DNA from: DASQHW01 sp963837155
Lineage (GTDB): Bacteria > Actinomycetota > Acidimicrobiia > IMCC26256 > PALSA-610
Direction of reading: 5' to 3'
Length of the DNA stretch: 64,000 nucleotides
Assembly (NCBI GenBank): GCA_963837155.1
Contig: CAWIMB010000002.1
Span: 1,364,001 to 1,428,000 of the forward strand
Below are positions 1 to 8,793 of this stretch, piece after piece (the first letter of the stretch is position 1; each line of letters opens with the position of its first letter). The notes below the pieces were generated by a model. It was not told where the DNA came from. It ran no database searches and worked only from the letters and a program-made list of their open reading frames with translations. Made by a program: the position numbers and the translations under genes.

Positions 1-28
1 GTTCTTCGCTGCTCACAGACGCATCACT

Positions 29-2068
29 TCAGTGGGTGACCTTCTCGCAGTTGACGAGCCGGTCGGCGAGATCGGCGGTGACTTTGTCGCTGGTTCCGGC
101 GCCACAGTCGACATCGTCGGCGACGCCGTCTTTGACGTTGATCTTGTCGTTGCCGGCGCCCGACGAGATGACGTTGTGGCCGGGACCACCGGTGATCGTG
201 TCCACCCCTCGACCGGTCACGAGATTCTCGACGTCGGTCGCGATGTTGTCGTGTTCGATCGTGCCGCCGTCGTTGGCCAGGCCGTCGATGGACGCGTGGG
301 TCGTCGAACGGTCGCTGTAATCAACCGTGTCGATCCCGGTACCGCCGAGGAACTGGTCGTTCTTCGCGGTGTTGGTCACGACGAACGTGTCGTCGCCGGC
401 GCCGCCCCGGTAGATCGTGGTGAGCCGTTCGTCCACTCGTGCGGTGTCGTTCCCGGCGCCCAGGTCGAGGTCGACGAGCTTCACTGTCGCCTTGCACTGT
501 ACGGCCGCGCCCACGAGCGAACAACCGGGGCCGGCCGCAAGCGGCACGCCCGGGTCTGCGACCTGGTACACGTGGTACTTGGGCGAGGTGACCGTCACGT
601 GGTCGTCGCGACCTACGGGATCCACGAACTTCAACGTCGAGCCCTGGAGCTCCACTCGCGCCGACGGCTTCGGCACCGTCGTGGTCGTTGTGCTCGAGGT
701 AGTTGTCGACGTCGATGTCGACGTCGTTGTGGTCGGCGGCACTCCGTCGATCGTTACCTGGAGCTGGGCGACGCCGTTCGAGATGCCCGCGTTCTTGATC
801 GTGATGCCGCTCTCGGCGTCACGGTAGGTGGCACCAACGGCGAGGTGGCCGTCCAGGAGATCCCCCGGACCGCGCGGCGGCACCAGATCCATCAGACCCG
901 TGAACTTCGCGAATTCGTACGGTTGGACCGGGCTGATCACACGCAGCCAGACGCATGCACACATGCCCTGGTCGAACGTTCCGATCGACCCGCGCGTCTC
1001 GATGGCGTATTGCTTGCCGTCCCTACGCGGCAGCATGAGAAGCTGCGTGGCACCGGCGATCGGCGTTTCGCTCGGCGCGAGTGCGACGGGATACGTGCCC
1101 GGCGCGCTGAGCGTGCGAACGTTCTCGGCCGGCAGGAAGCCGAGGTGCACCTTGTTGTACGCCTGGTAGTGCCGTGAGCTGTACAGGCTCATGGGGTCGA
1201 GCGGGTCGTCGTATTGGCACGACAGGTCGTCGGCGCCGGGTCGGTCGCAGACGTACGTTCCGGCATGGGCGAGACCGAAGTTGTGGCCGAGCTCGTGCAA
1301 GAACGGCGGGAGCGACATGCCGCCATTGATGAGAACCGGCTTCACCGGTGGTCCGCCCCATTGCGGCGACCAACCGATGCCGGCGAACGGGCAGGAGCGG
1401 CCTGGCGCCCAGACGATCTCGTGGTTGTAGTCGTCGGGGTTGTAGCCGTTGAGCGGCGCGAGCCGCCTCGCCTCGCCGAACCAGGTGTCGACGTCGCAAG
1501 AAGTCGCGTCGAGCTGACTGTCGTACGGTCCGAACACGCGACCGGTCACCGTTACGGCGCCGCCCGACACTTCCCGGAAGTAGGCCGCGACCGACTGTTG
1601 TTGTCCGAACAGCAGGTTCGTGAAGTCGCTCACCGGTGGTGGCTGCGCGCCGACGCCACCCTTGTTGCGCAACACGATGATGGCGAGCTTCATCTCCGGT
1701 TGCACAGGCCCGCTCGCGATCTGTGCCGCCGGTGCGCTTGCTGCGCGCCCGATGGGACGGACGCTCCCTACTTGAAAGTGGTCACCGACGTGCTGGCCGC
1801 GCACGCGAACGCGTCGATATGCCAGCTTGCTCAGCTCGAGTTGCTGCACGGGGCGTGCGTCCAGCTGCACCATGTGCGCGTCGGTTCCGACCTCGAGGAA
1901 GAAAGCTGCTGTCGCTTTTCCGGTCGCGTAATCGTTGGCGACCGCGATCGACAGCGAGCCTTCGAGGGTGTCCGAGCTCGGTGCCGCCGACGCACCGCTG
2001 TTGACGAGCCCGATGGCGATGGTCACGCACGCCAAGGCGATCACGCCGAGTTTCACTCGCACATCCAT
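29..2068 (-). CDS. Secreted metzincin-type zinc metalloprotease with RTX-like C-terminus
   Basis: Probable exported protease of 679 aa. An N-terminal signal peptide (hydrophobic stretch ending GASAAP) is followed by a catalytic domain carrying HELGHNFGLAH, the HExxHxxGxxH zinc site of metzincins, and a downstream DPMSLY that fits the Met-turn. A Thr/Ser-rich linker (TTTTSTSTSTTT) then leads to glycine/aspartate-rich repeats (GGAGDDTF, GAGNDKI) like RTX calcium-binding nonapeptides. I chose the ATG at 2068 because it begins the signal peptide and lies 1 nt after the stop of the upstream paralogue; a longer in-frame reading exists upstream but reads through that neighbour. The two proteases probably form one transcript. 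Substrate unknown; calcium-dependent secretion or folding is inferred only from the repeats. Confidence 0.82.
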   Translation of the reverse strand: MDVRVKLGVIALACVTIAIGLVNSGASAAPSSDTLEGSLSIAVANDYATGKATAAFFLEVGTDAHMVQLDARPVQQLELSKLAYRRVRVRGQHVGDHFQVGSVRPIGRAASAPAAQIASGPVQPEMKLAIIVLRNKGGVGAQPPPVSDFTNLLFGQQQSVAAYFREVSGGAVTVTGRVFGPYDSQLDATSCDVDTWFGEARRLAPLNGYNPDDYNHEIVWAPGRSCPFAGIGWSPQWGGPPVKPVLINGGMSLPPFLHELGHNFGLAHAGTYVCDRPGADDLSCQYDDPLDPMSLYSSRHYQAYNKVHLGFLPAENVRTLSAPGTYPVALAPSETPIAGATQLLMLPRRDGKQYAIETRGSIGTFDQGMCACVWLRVISPVQPYEFAKFTGLMDLVPPRGPGDLLDGHLAVGATYRDAESGITIKNAGISNGVAQLQVTIDGVPPTTTTSTSTSTTTSSTTTTTVPKPSARVELQGSTLKFVDPVGRDDHVTVTSPKYHVYQVADPGVPLAAGPGCSLVGAAVQCKATVKLVDLDLGAGNDTARVDERLTTIYRGGAGDDTFVVTNTAKNDQFLGGTGIDTVDYSDRSTTHASIDGLANDGGTIEHDNIATDVENLVTGRGVDTITGGPGHNVISSGAGNDKINVKDGVADDVDCGAGTSDKVTADLADRLVNCEKVTH

Positions 2069-2069
2069 G

Positions 2070-3560
2070 TCACTTCTTCCTGGTCGTGACGTGCTCGACG
2101 TCCGCGCCGATGATGGAGATCCGAGCCGCGGTGCGGTTCGTGAACACCACGGTGTCGTCGCCCGCGCCGCCGTGGTACGTGGTTTTGATCTTGTCGAACA
2201 CTGTTGCGGTGTCGTTGCCGGCGCCGAGGTCGATGTCGATCGCCGACACGCCCGTGCACTGGACCGTCGCACCAACAGCCCGGCACGTCCCGCCCGCGGG
2301 CGAGAGCACCACGCCGGGATCGCTGACTTCGTAGGTGCCTTTCCGCAGTTTGCGAATGGAAACGTGGTCGGCACTGCCGGCGCCGTCGCGGAACGTCAGC
2401 GTCGAGCCGCGCATTTCGACGCGCGTCCGCGGCGTCGGCGATGCGGAGTCGCAGCGCGTCACGCGGACGCACACCTGGAGCTCCGCGCCGTTCCCGTCGA
2501 CGGACAAGGTTCGCATCGTGATCTGGTTCGCGGGATCGCTGAAGGTGATACCGGGCGCGAGGTCACCATCCCCGACGCTGTGACCGGCATCAGGTGTCAT
2601 GTCGAGCAGCTGCGTGGTCTGGCCCGGCCCGGTCACGGTCCGCACCCACACCGCCGGCCGCACTCCGTCGTCGTATTCGCCGATCGAGGCGCGGGTTTCG
2701 ATCGCGTACTTCGTGCCGTCGGCGCGAGGTACGACGACGAGTTGCGTCGTACCGCCCGCCACGGTCTCGCTCGGCGTGAGCTGGATCACGGTATTCGACG
2801 AAGCCGTGATCGTCTTGACGTTCGACTGTGGCAGGAAGCCGAGCTGCGACTTCGACCATGCCTGGAACTGACGGAAGTTCGTACCCATCGTGTCGTACGG
2901 GTCGCCGTAGTCGTTGTAGTAACAGTTGCCGGCGATCGGGGACTGCTCGCATGTCTGACTCTGCGCGTGCGCGAGCCCGAGGCTGTGACCGAGCTCGTGC
3001 GCGATCACGTCCGCTCGCAATACCTTGATGTTCGCGACGCGGGTCCCGATCGTGTTCTGCCCGGCGAAACCGCACACGCTCCGGGACACGACGACAACGA
3101 GATGATCGAAGTCAGCGGCGCGGTACCCATCGACCGCCGCGCGTTGCTCGGCTTCCGGGCCCCACGTGGTGTACGCGCACTCGTTGCCCGCGACGTTGCT
3201 GTCGTACATGCCGAAGACGCGGCCGCTCATCGTCAAAGCGCCGCCCGACACTTCGTTGTAGAAGCTCGCGACCGAGTTGTGGGCGCCGAACACGACGCGT
3301 TGCGCGTCCTCGGCGGTGAACGGGTCGCGGATGATCGAGTTCTTCGCGCGCAAGAGCACGACTGCGAGCCGGTGCACGCCCAGCCGCGGCGCCGGTACGG
3401 CGGCGGCGGTGGCCGGAGCCGTCACCAGGTTCGGCGCGGCGCCCAGCAGAGTGCCGGCCGGTGGCCCCGGAAGGGGCGGCGCAGCCGTCGTTGGCGCGCC
3501 GCTCCCAACCAGTACGGCGACGAGAACGCCAAGAGCCAGACGCGCACGAGACGAAGCCAT
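2070..3560 (-). CDS. Secreted metzincin-type zinc metalloprotease, paralogue of the next gene
   Basis: About 496 aa from the ATG at 3560, which opens a signal peptide (MASSRARLALGVLVAVLVG). An in-frame ATG at 3605 would add 15 residues. The catalytic domain has HELGHSLGLAH with a following DTMG that fits the metzincin Met-turn. It shares blocks with the downstream paralogue, for example EVSGGALTMSGRVFG against EVSGGAVTVTGRVFG, so the pair is a tandem duplication. The C-terminus keeps only one RTX-like unit (GGAGDDTVVF), so it lacks the Thr-rich linker and most of the repeat region. It lies about 100 bp downstream of the minus-strand pilin module, in the same orientation, and could be co-expressed with it. 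Target unknown. Confidence 0.8.
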   Translation of the reverse strand: MASSRARLALGVLVAVLVGSGAPTTAAPPLPGPPAGTLLGAAPNLVTAPATAAAVPAPRLGVHRLAVVLLRAKNSIIRDPFTAEDAQRVVFGAHNSVASFYNEVSGGALTMSGRVFGMYDSNVAGNECAYTTWGPEAEQRAAVDGYRAADFDHLVVVVSRSVCGFAGQNTIGTRVANIKVLRADVIAHELGHSLGLAHAQSQTCEQSPIAGNCYYNDYGDPYDTMGTNFRQFQAWSKSQLGFLPQSNVKTITASSNTVIQLTPSETVAGGTTQLVVVPRADGTKYAIETRASIGEYDDGVRPAVWVRTVTGPGQTTQLLDMTPDAGHSVGDGDLAPGITFSDPANQITMRTLSVDGNGAELQVCVRVTRCDSASPTPRTRVEMRGSTLTFRDGAGSADHVSIRKLRKGTYEVSDPGVVLSPAGGTCRAVGATVQCTGVSAIDIDLGAGNDTATVFDKIKTTYHGGAGDDTVVFTNRTAARISIIGADVEHVTTRKK

Positions 3561-3664
3561 CTCCCGCGTGCCCCCCACAGCCCTTCCCCCTGAAAACGCC
3601 CCCATTGCCCAGGACGATTTGTACCTTTACTGCCGCATATTGGCAATAGGCCGTTCGACCGGGG

Positions 3665-4306
3665 TCAGCACCAACCGGGGGTCGTGTCGCCCGCACAGGT
3701 CGCGCGCGCCGCCGCCTCGAGCGTGACCGTGATTTGAGGGTCGGCCACGGTGTCGCGGATCCGCAACGCAACCTTCTCGACGCGCGCGGGGAACCCGCTG
3801 CCTCCGTAGTTGCCGAGCGAATCGGTGTAGAGACCGACCACACTCGCGTCGGATTTCACGCAGTATCCGGTGAGCACTTTCTCATCGCCGCCGCGAGTCG
3901 ACACCCGATGGATCTCGACGAGTCTCACCGTCGCGTTGTACGGCTTGTACACGAGGTTGTAGTCGATCGTCTGAGGTCCGTAGCCGGGGATGTCGCTCGG
4001 CTCGTCCCACTTCAACTGCACGATGGCGATCGTCGTCCCGGCTGCCGGCGGCGCGGTCACCGGGCACGTTGACGCCACCAGCAGCTTCGGAAAGATCTGC
4101 GTCGCGTTGCCGACGTCGTCCGAGAACTGTTGTATGAGGAACGAACGCTGCACCGCGATCGCCGAGCGGTTCTGCGACACGCCCGGAAGCTTCAGCGCCT
4201 GGACGAGCGCGGTCGAGATCGCCGCGACGACGACTCCCATGATCACGACGGTGACGATGAGCTCGGGCAGCGTGAAGCCACCCTCGTGCTCATTACGCCC
4301 GCGCAC
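3665..4306 (-). CDS. Type IV prepilin-like protein (minus module, distal gene)
   Basis: A 213-aa protein whose N-terminus (VRGRNEHEGG then FTLPELIVTVVIMGVVVAAI) is a prepilin signature: a short basic leader, Gly before the cleavage site, Phe+1, Glu+5 and a hydrophobic helix. A PilD-type peptidase would cleave and methylate it. The globular C-terminal domain is not recognised. The GTG at 4306 is 8 nt past the stop of the large upstream gene and gives a leader of normal length; longer in-frame readings would run inside that gene. It mirrors the prepilin at 12288-12878 in position and size. A PilW/PilV-like minor pilin is the likeliest role. Confidence 0.8.
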   Translation of the reverse strand: MRGRNEHEGGFTLPELIVTVVIMGVVVAAISTALVQALKLPGVSQNRSAIAVQRSFLIQQFSDDVGNATQIFPKLLVASTCPVTAPPAAGTTIAIVQLKWDEPSDIPGYGPQTIDYNLVYKPYNATVRLVEIHRVSTRGGDEKVLTGYCVKSDASVVGLYTDSLGNYGGSGFPARVEKVALRIRDTVADPQITVTLEAAARATCAGDTTPGWC

Positions 4307-4314
4307 GCGCGCGC

Positions 4315-7300
4315 TCAGCGACCGGGCCGCTTGATCCACAGCAATACCCTGACGCCCTTGCCAGGTTCGAAACCGGCCCCGTCGTCGACCTTCACTTTGG
4401 TCTCGCCGAGCAATATCGGTTTGGTCGTGTCGCTGTTGTCGTAGACCCACAGCGTGTATGACCGGTCGTTGAGTCGTACGCCGCTCCCGTCGGTTCCGAG
4501 TAACGGCTTGTCGTCGTTCGTCACATACCGCGTCTCGGTGAACTGTCGAGCGACGACCGAGTTCGTGACGATCGGAGCGTGATTCGTGCGGCCCGAGACG
4601 TCGATGACCGCGGTCGGCGCATAGACCGCGCCCTCGACCGAGAACATCGGTCCATCGACGAGCAACAGCGGGCATGAGGTCGACGGGGTCGTCGTGCTGT
4701 ACGCATCGTCGGGCGCGAGTGAGCTCCCGACCGAGTTGGCCGCGAAATCGCGATCGGTGCCCGTCATGTACGCAGTGTTCTTGCCTGCGACCCACGGATC
4801 CTTGGTGTCGTCGTACTGCCACGGACTTGCCGGGCGCAGCGTCAGGCGCCCGCAGGACCCTGCCCGGCCGCCGAGCGGACGGAGCGTGCCCGGAGGCCGG
4901 TACACGACGTGCACGCTCAGGTAGTCGAGCTCGGCCCAACGATTCGCACTGCCGAGTGTTCCGTTGACCGAGTACGTGACGCGCGCGCCGTTGAGTGACG
5001 CGGCGGAGCCGAGATAGGACGGGTCCGTAGGCCACCGTTCGTTTTTCCAGTTCGAGTTGATCTTCGTGCCCGACGGGTCGGCGGGATCGATGTAGAGCCC
5101 GTACTTGAAGGTCGTCCAGCTGGGCGACGTCGGAATGCCGCCCTGGATCGATGGCGTGCGCGTGTTGTCGAAACCCCATGCGCCACCTTTGAACTTCGAG
5201 GTGTCCCAGTGGCTGCCGACGCCGCTCGTGGGCGCGACGTCGAGGTTGATGTAGTTGATCGCCGAGCCTTCACGGTGGACCACGTCGAACTCGACGCGTT
5301 CGATGGTCGAGCCCGAAGGCACCAGATTCGCAGGCAGCGTGTACGTCACCTTCGCCGGGTTCGGGTCCACGCTCGTCCAGCTCCCGCTGGGTTGGGGTGC
5401 CGCCCGAAGGAACTTGCCGTCGTTTGGAGCTGCAATCAGGCTCCCGGGGTTGGCGTCGTACGTGAAGTTGGAAAGGCCGGTGAACCACGTGAAGGCCGGC
5501 GGAGAAGGTGCGAGGCCGTCGACGTAGTTCGGCGGACCGACGGTGCCGCAACACACAGCAGCCTGGTTCTGTTCCGAAGGGTGATCGGTGAGCCCGTAGA
5601 TGGTGGGGCCGTACCGGCTGTAGTCGTCCCGGCTCCCGCAAAGGTCGACCCACATGCTGTCGTTGTGCGTCCCGTCCGGAAGCGTGCCACCGCCGCCCTG
5701 ATCGAAGTACATGCTGCTGGCGCCGCCGAAGATCAGCTGCACACCGGTTTTCGACCCGTCACACGCGTGCGGGAACGACGGTGAGGGAGGACCCCTTGTG
5801 TCGACGCTCACGTCGATACCGTCGACGGTCGGTTTCAGATTGGCGTTCGTCCGTTCCTGAAACTGGATCTTGACCTGGAGGCCGTTCACGATCGCCGCGC
5901 TCCACGACGTGCCGGCCGAGCCGCCCGGGAACCGGTTGTTCGTCGGACAGCCGTTGGTGAGATCGATGGCAAGGGGGGTGGCGACCGGATAGGGGCCTTC
6001 GGGAAGCGTGTACGTGCACTGCCTCGTGCCGGCGGTCACGGTCAGGTCGCGCTTGGTCCACGCGTTGGAGCCGGTCGTCGTTCCGGTTGCGTACGCGACC
6101 GTAAGCCCGACCTTCGTGATCCCGTTGTTGACGTTGCCGTTGACCGCGGTGCCGAACTCCTCGGCATCGACGGTCACCGTCGTTCCCGAGTTCGGCAGGT
6201 TCGCGGTGGCGGACGTGCCGTCAATGTGCTGCGCGGCGATCTCCGCCGATCCGGTCGCGGACCAGTTGCTCGCCGATGCGAGCGAGACATCGTGGGCCCA
6301 CATGTGCTTGGTCGGCTGTACGAGTGTCGAACTCGATCCCGGGAGCCACGCGTTGGCCGCGACGTCGGGATCGGGATCTGTCGCCGACGGCGGGGTGCCA
6401 CCGACGATCCACAGCGGATGGTTCGTGACGCCGCCCTGGCCGCCCCAGACGTTGTTCGGCGCCTGGAAGTCGAAGTAGTAGACGCCGGGTGGGCCCGACC
6501 ACGGTCCATTGCCGGTGCCGGGTGACAGCCACACCACCGCGTTCTCGCACACCGAGTCGGAGACCAGCGTGTTGAAAGGTGTCGCGTCGTCGTAGTAGCC
6601 GGGATACAAGCGGACGAACCCGTTCTGGCATTGGTTGCGCAAGGTGTTGATGTTGAGCGTCTGCTTCGGGACCGACGCCGGGAGCGTGCCGCAACTCGAC
6701 GAGGCCGGAACGTCGCCGGTCGTGGTCGCGCACACCGTCGCGGGATCGATCTGATCCCAGAGCGAGTGATGAAAATCGGCGATCGGATCGTTGAGCAGTT
6801 GCCCGTTTCGATTGCACTTCGACAGGTCGGCGTTCGCGGCAATCGACCACGGCGGTCCCTTGTCGAAGTTCGTGATGAACTGACCGGCCGGCTTGCACTC
6901 GCGGCGAGCGGAGATGCTGCCGTTCGGCGCACTGTCCATCTGCAAGTACCGCGCGCTGGTCGGGAACTGGTAGTCGTTCACGATGACCGAGGAGTTCGAC
7001 TGCACCAGCGGCCCCCGCCGGTTGCTGCCCGCGATCACGACGCTGGCGTCGCCGTTCGGTCGGGCTCGTCCCGCGTAGATCCCCGCCTCACACGTGACGC
7101 CCGGCCCCTGCCGATCGTCGCAGAACGGAACGTTGGACGCGCTCGGGCTCCCGGCCGAGTTGATGCCGCCCATCGTCGTCAGCACCGATGAGTACAACGC
7201 CGGGGTGCTGCCGGTGGGCTGGCCGCTCGCGCTGTCCGGCACGCACACGACTTTGATCGCCGGTGTTGGCGGCGTCGTCGTGTTGTCGCGTGGGACGCTG

Positions 7301-7623
7301 TACACGAGCTCGGGCCCACTTGTCACCGCTGACGGGTTGTACGAGCTGTTGTGCGGATTGGTGCACGGATTGCCGTCCTTGTTGGCGGCGCCGTAACCGT
7401 CGGCACGGCGCATCTGCGCGATGACCGCGTCGAGCGCGGAGTCGGCACCCACGCTCGGCGCGCGCAGTGATTCGCTCGCGATCGATTGCGCCCTCGAACC
7501 GGTGTTTTGAAATTTCAGCGCAGCCACGCACGTGACGCTGACGACGATGATCAGCACCAGCACCATGACCAGGGCGCCGCCCCGCTCGTCGCGCGCTCGT
7601 GCAAGCACCGAGGTGCTCAACAT
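4315..7623 (-). CDS. Large PilX-like pilus-associated surface protein (minus module)
   Basis: A 1,102-aa protein with a cytoplasmic N-tip and one strongly hydrophobic helix (GGALVMVLVLIIVVSVTC), like PilX-type minor pilins that lack a perfect class III cleavage site. A very long extracellular region follows, rich in Gly, Asn, Ser and Cys, with no catalytic motif I can name. It is clearly paralogous to the 1,164-aa protein at 8794-12288: shared blocks include YYFDF, RPPGTLRPL, VYAPTAVIDVSG with VVARQFTETRY, and the final VDDG...KRPG. The ATG overlaps the upstream prepilin's stop by 7 nt, indicating translational coupling. Families of this layout often form pilus tips or adhesins; that role is an inference. 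Confidence 0.75.
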   Translation of the reverse strand: MLSTSVLARARDERGGALVMVLVLIIVVSVTCVAALKFQNTGSRAQSIASESLRAPSVGADSALDAVIAQMRRADGYGAANKDGNPCTNPHNSSYNPSAVTSGPELVYSVPRDNTTTPPTPAIKVVCVPDSASGQPTGSTPALYSSVLTTMGGINSAGSPSASNVPFCDDRQGPGVTCEAGIYAGRARPNGDASVVIAGSNRRGPLVQSNSSVIVNDYQFPTSARYLQMDSAPNGSISARRECKPAGQFITNFDKGPPWSIAANADLSKCNRNGQLLNDPIADFHHSLWDQIDPATVCATTTGDVPASSSCGTLPASVPKQTLNINTLRNQCQNGFVRLYPGYYDDATPFNTLVSDSVCENAVVWLSPGTGNGPWSGPPGVYYFDFQAPNNVWGGQGGVTNHPLWIVGGTPPSATDPDPDVAANAWLPGSSSTLVQPTKHMWAHDVSLASASNWSATGSAEIAAQHIDGTSATANLPNSGTTVTVDAEEFGTAVNGNVNNGITKVGLTVAYATGTTTGSNAWTKRDLTVTAGTRQCTYTLPEGPYPVATPLAIDLTNGCPTNNRFPGGSAGTSWSAAIVNGLQVKIQFQERTNANLKPTVDGIDVSVDTRGPPSPSFPHACDGSKTGVQLIFGGASSMYFDQGGGGTLPDGTHNDSMWVDLCGSRDDYSRYGPTIYGLTDHPSEQNQAAVCCGTVGPPNYVDGLAPSPPAFTWFTGLSNFTYDANPGSLIAAPNDGKFLRAAPQPSGSWTSVDPNPAKVTYTLPANLVPSGSTIERVEFDVVHREGSAINYINLDVAPTSGVGSHWDTSKFKGGAWGFDNTRTPSIQGGIPTSPSWTTFKYGLYIDPADPSGTKINSNWKNERWPTDPSYLGSAASLNGARVTYSVNGTLGSANRWAELDYLSVHVVYRPPGTLRPLGGRAGSCGRLTLRPASPWQYDDTKDPWVAGKNTAYMTGTDRDFAANSVGSSLAPDDAYSTTTPSTSCPLLLVDGPMFSVEGAVYAPTAVIDVSGRTNHAPIVTNSVVARQFTETRYVTNDDKPLLGTDGSGVRLNDRSYTLWVYDNSDTTKPILLGETKVKVDDGAGFEPGKGVRVLLWIKRPGR

Positions 7624-8111
7624 GAGTCACCGCGCTTGACGACGCTGATGTTGGCGACGATGCCTTGCACGGTGGCTTGCACGTCGATGAGCTGCATGCA
7701 GTGGTCGACACAAGGTGTCGGCGGCGCGTTCCACGTCAGCGGTGTCGCGGTGCCGAGCGCGGTGGCGCCGTTCCACCACCGGACCCTCGTGACCGGGTTC
7801 CCGATTGTCGCGTCGGCGGCACGAAGCGCGGTGTTGTAGCTGGCAACCGTGCCGCACGCCTGGTACGCCGCAGCCCGCACCATCTCCGCGGATCGCCGAG
7901 CCGCCGCTTCGCTATTGCTGGTGCTCTGCTGGCGGCCGGAGACGCTGATCGTGGTGAACATCGCCCCCGACATCGCGAGCACGATGGCGCTCAGCAGCGT
8001 GACGGCGATGAGCATCTCCACGAGCGTCAGGCCGCGTTCGGACGCGCGCTGACGCGGCCGGACCCGACAGAGGGTCCGCTTAATTCGAGGTCGTGCCACC
8101 CCAGCGGCCAC
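7617..8111 (-). CDS. Type IV prepilin-like protein (minus module, first gene)
   Basis: About 164 aa. After a basic leader (RVRPRQRASERG) comes LTLVEMLIAVTLLSAIVLAM, a prepilin helix with Glu+5. The remainder is a small globular domain with a pair of cysteines near the end. The start at 8111 is the longest sensible one; a shorter leader beginning closer to the RPRQRAS segment is possible. It is the first gene of the minus-strand module and faces the plus-strand module across 8112-8282. It probably serves as a PilV-like minor pilin or pseudopilin. Confidence 0.75.
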   Translation of the reverse strand: MAAGVARPRIKRTLCRVRPRQRASERGLTLVEMLIAVTLLSAIVLAMSGAMFTTISVSGRQQSTSNSEAAARRSAEMVRAAAYQACGTVASYNTALRAADATIGNPVTRVRWWNGATALGTATPLTWNAPPTPCVDHCMQLIDVQATVQGIVANISVVKRGDSC

Positions 8112-8282
8112 CTCTTCTTGTCGGGCGTTTTGGGGGGCGGATGAATCCGCAATTCCGCGAACTTGACGTTCGTCACACCGGCGCCCAAATCGCTGCCGGG
8201 ACGGTTTGTCCGGCTAAGGGCGAACCCGCGACGCGCCGAAGCACCAAACGTGGGCAAGGGCAGTCGGTGGGGCCGGCGCGAG
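8112..8282. promoter_or_regulatory. Divergent intergenic region between the two pilin modules
   Basis: About 170 bp separates the oppositely oriented modules and must hold both promoters unless they start further out. I see no clear -10/-35 pair or strong palindrome. The exact width depends on the start of the plus-strand prepilin, which could lie as far upstream as 8163. Confidence 0.4.
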
Positions 8283-8789
8283 GTGGTTGCGGCGCGGACC
8301 GCAGTGCATCGCCGCCGGCGCGCGCCCGAAGCCGGGTTCACCCTGGTCGAGGTTCTCGTCACGGTCGCGCTGCTCGGCGGCGTCATGACGGTGATGCTCG
8401 GCGCGGTGTCGGCGTCTTCGCGCATGTCCGACCTCGGCGTGAAGCAAGCGCAGGCGGAGAGCGCGGCGCGTCGGGTCGCGGAGTACTTGCGGTCGAGCGC
8501 AGTGCCCCTCAGGTGCGACGGCGACCTCATCGTGAGTTACCAGAACAACACCGACGGTAAGGACGTCAACCACATCACGCTCCCGGCCGGAGTCGTGAGC
8601 CCCGCCACCGTGACCGACGTCGACTGGGGAGAGTCCTTCACCGGTGACACGGCGAACTGGAGCGGGTCGCAGCAGTGCCAAGGCGCGACGCCGAAGTTCG
8701 AGCGCATCACGGTGAAGGTCGTCACCTCCGGGGCGCCGAGCGTGAGTGCCAGCGTCACCGTCGTCAAGCGCAACCTGACCAAGGGATAG
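8283..8789 (+). CDS. Type IV prepilin-like protein (plus module, first gene)
   Basis: About 168 aa from the GTG at 8283, giving a basic leader (VVAARTAVHRRRRAPEAG) directly before FTLVEVLVTVALLGGVMTVM, a textbook prepilin N-terminus with Phe+1 and Glu+5. Other in-frame starts at 8163 (TTG) and 8250 (GTG) would only lengthen the leader; a G-rich stretch before 8283 is a plausible ribosome site. The C-terminus resembles the minus-strand counterpart at 7617-8111, both closing with a VVKR motif. The next gene begins 4 nt after its stop. Predicted minor pilin; its precise place in the fibre is unknown. Confidence 0.75.
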   Translation: MVAARTAVHRRRRAPEAGFTLVEVLVTVALLGGVMTVMLGAVSASSRMSDLGVKQAQAESAARRVAEYLRSSAVPLRCDGDLIVSYQNNTDGKDVNHITLPAGVVSPATVTDVDWGESFTGDTANWSGSQQCQGATPKFERITVKVVTSGAPSVSASVTVVKRNLTKG

Positions 8790-8793
8790 CCCG

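Noticed and set aside
1214..2089. 291-codon plus-strand frame
   Set aside because: Antisense to the metalloprotease with clear motifs; no start signal and shadow composition.
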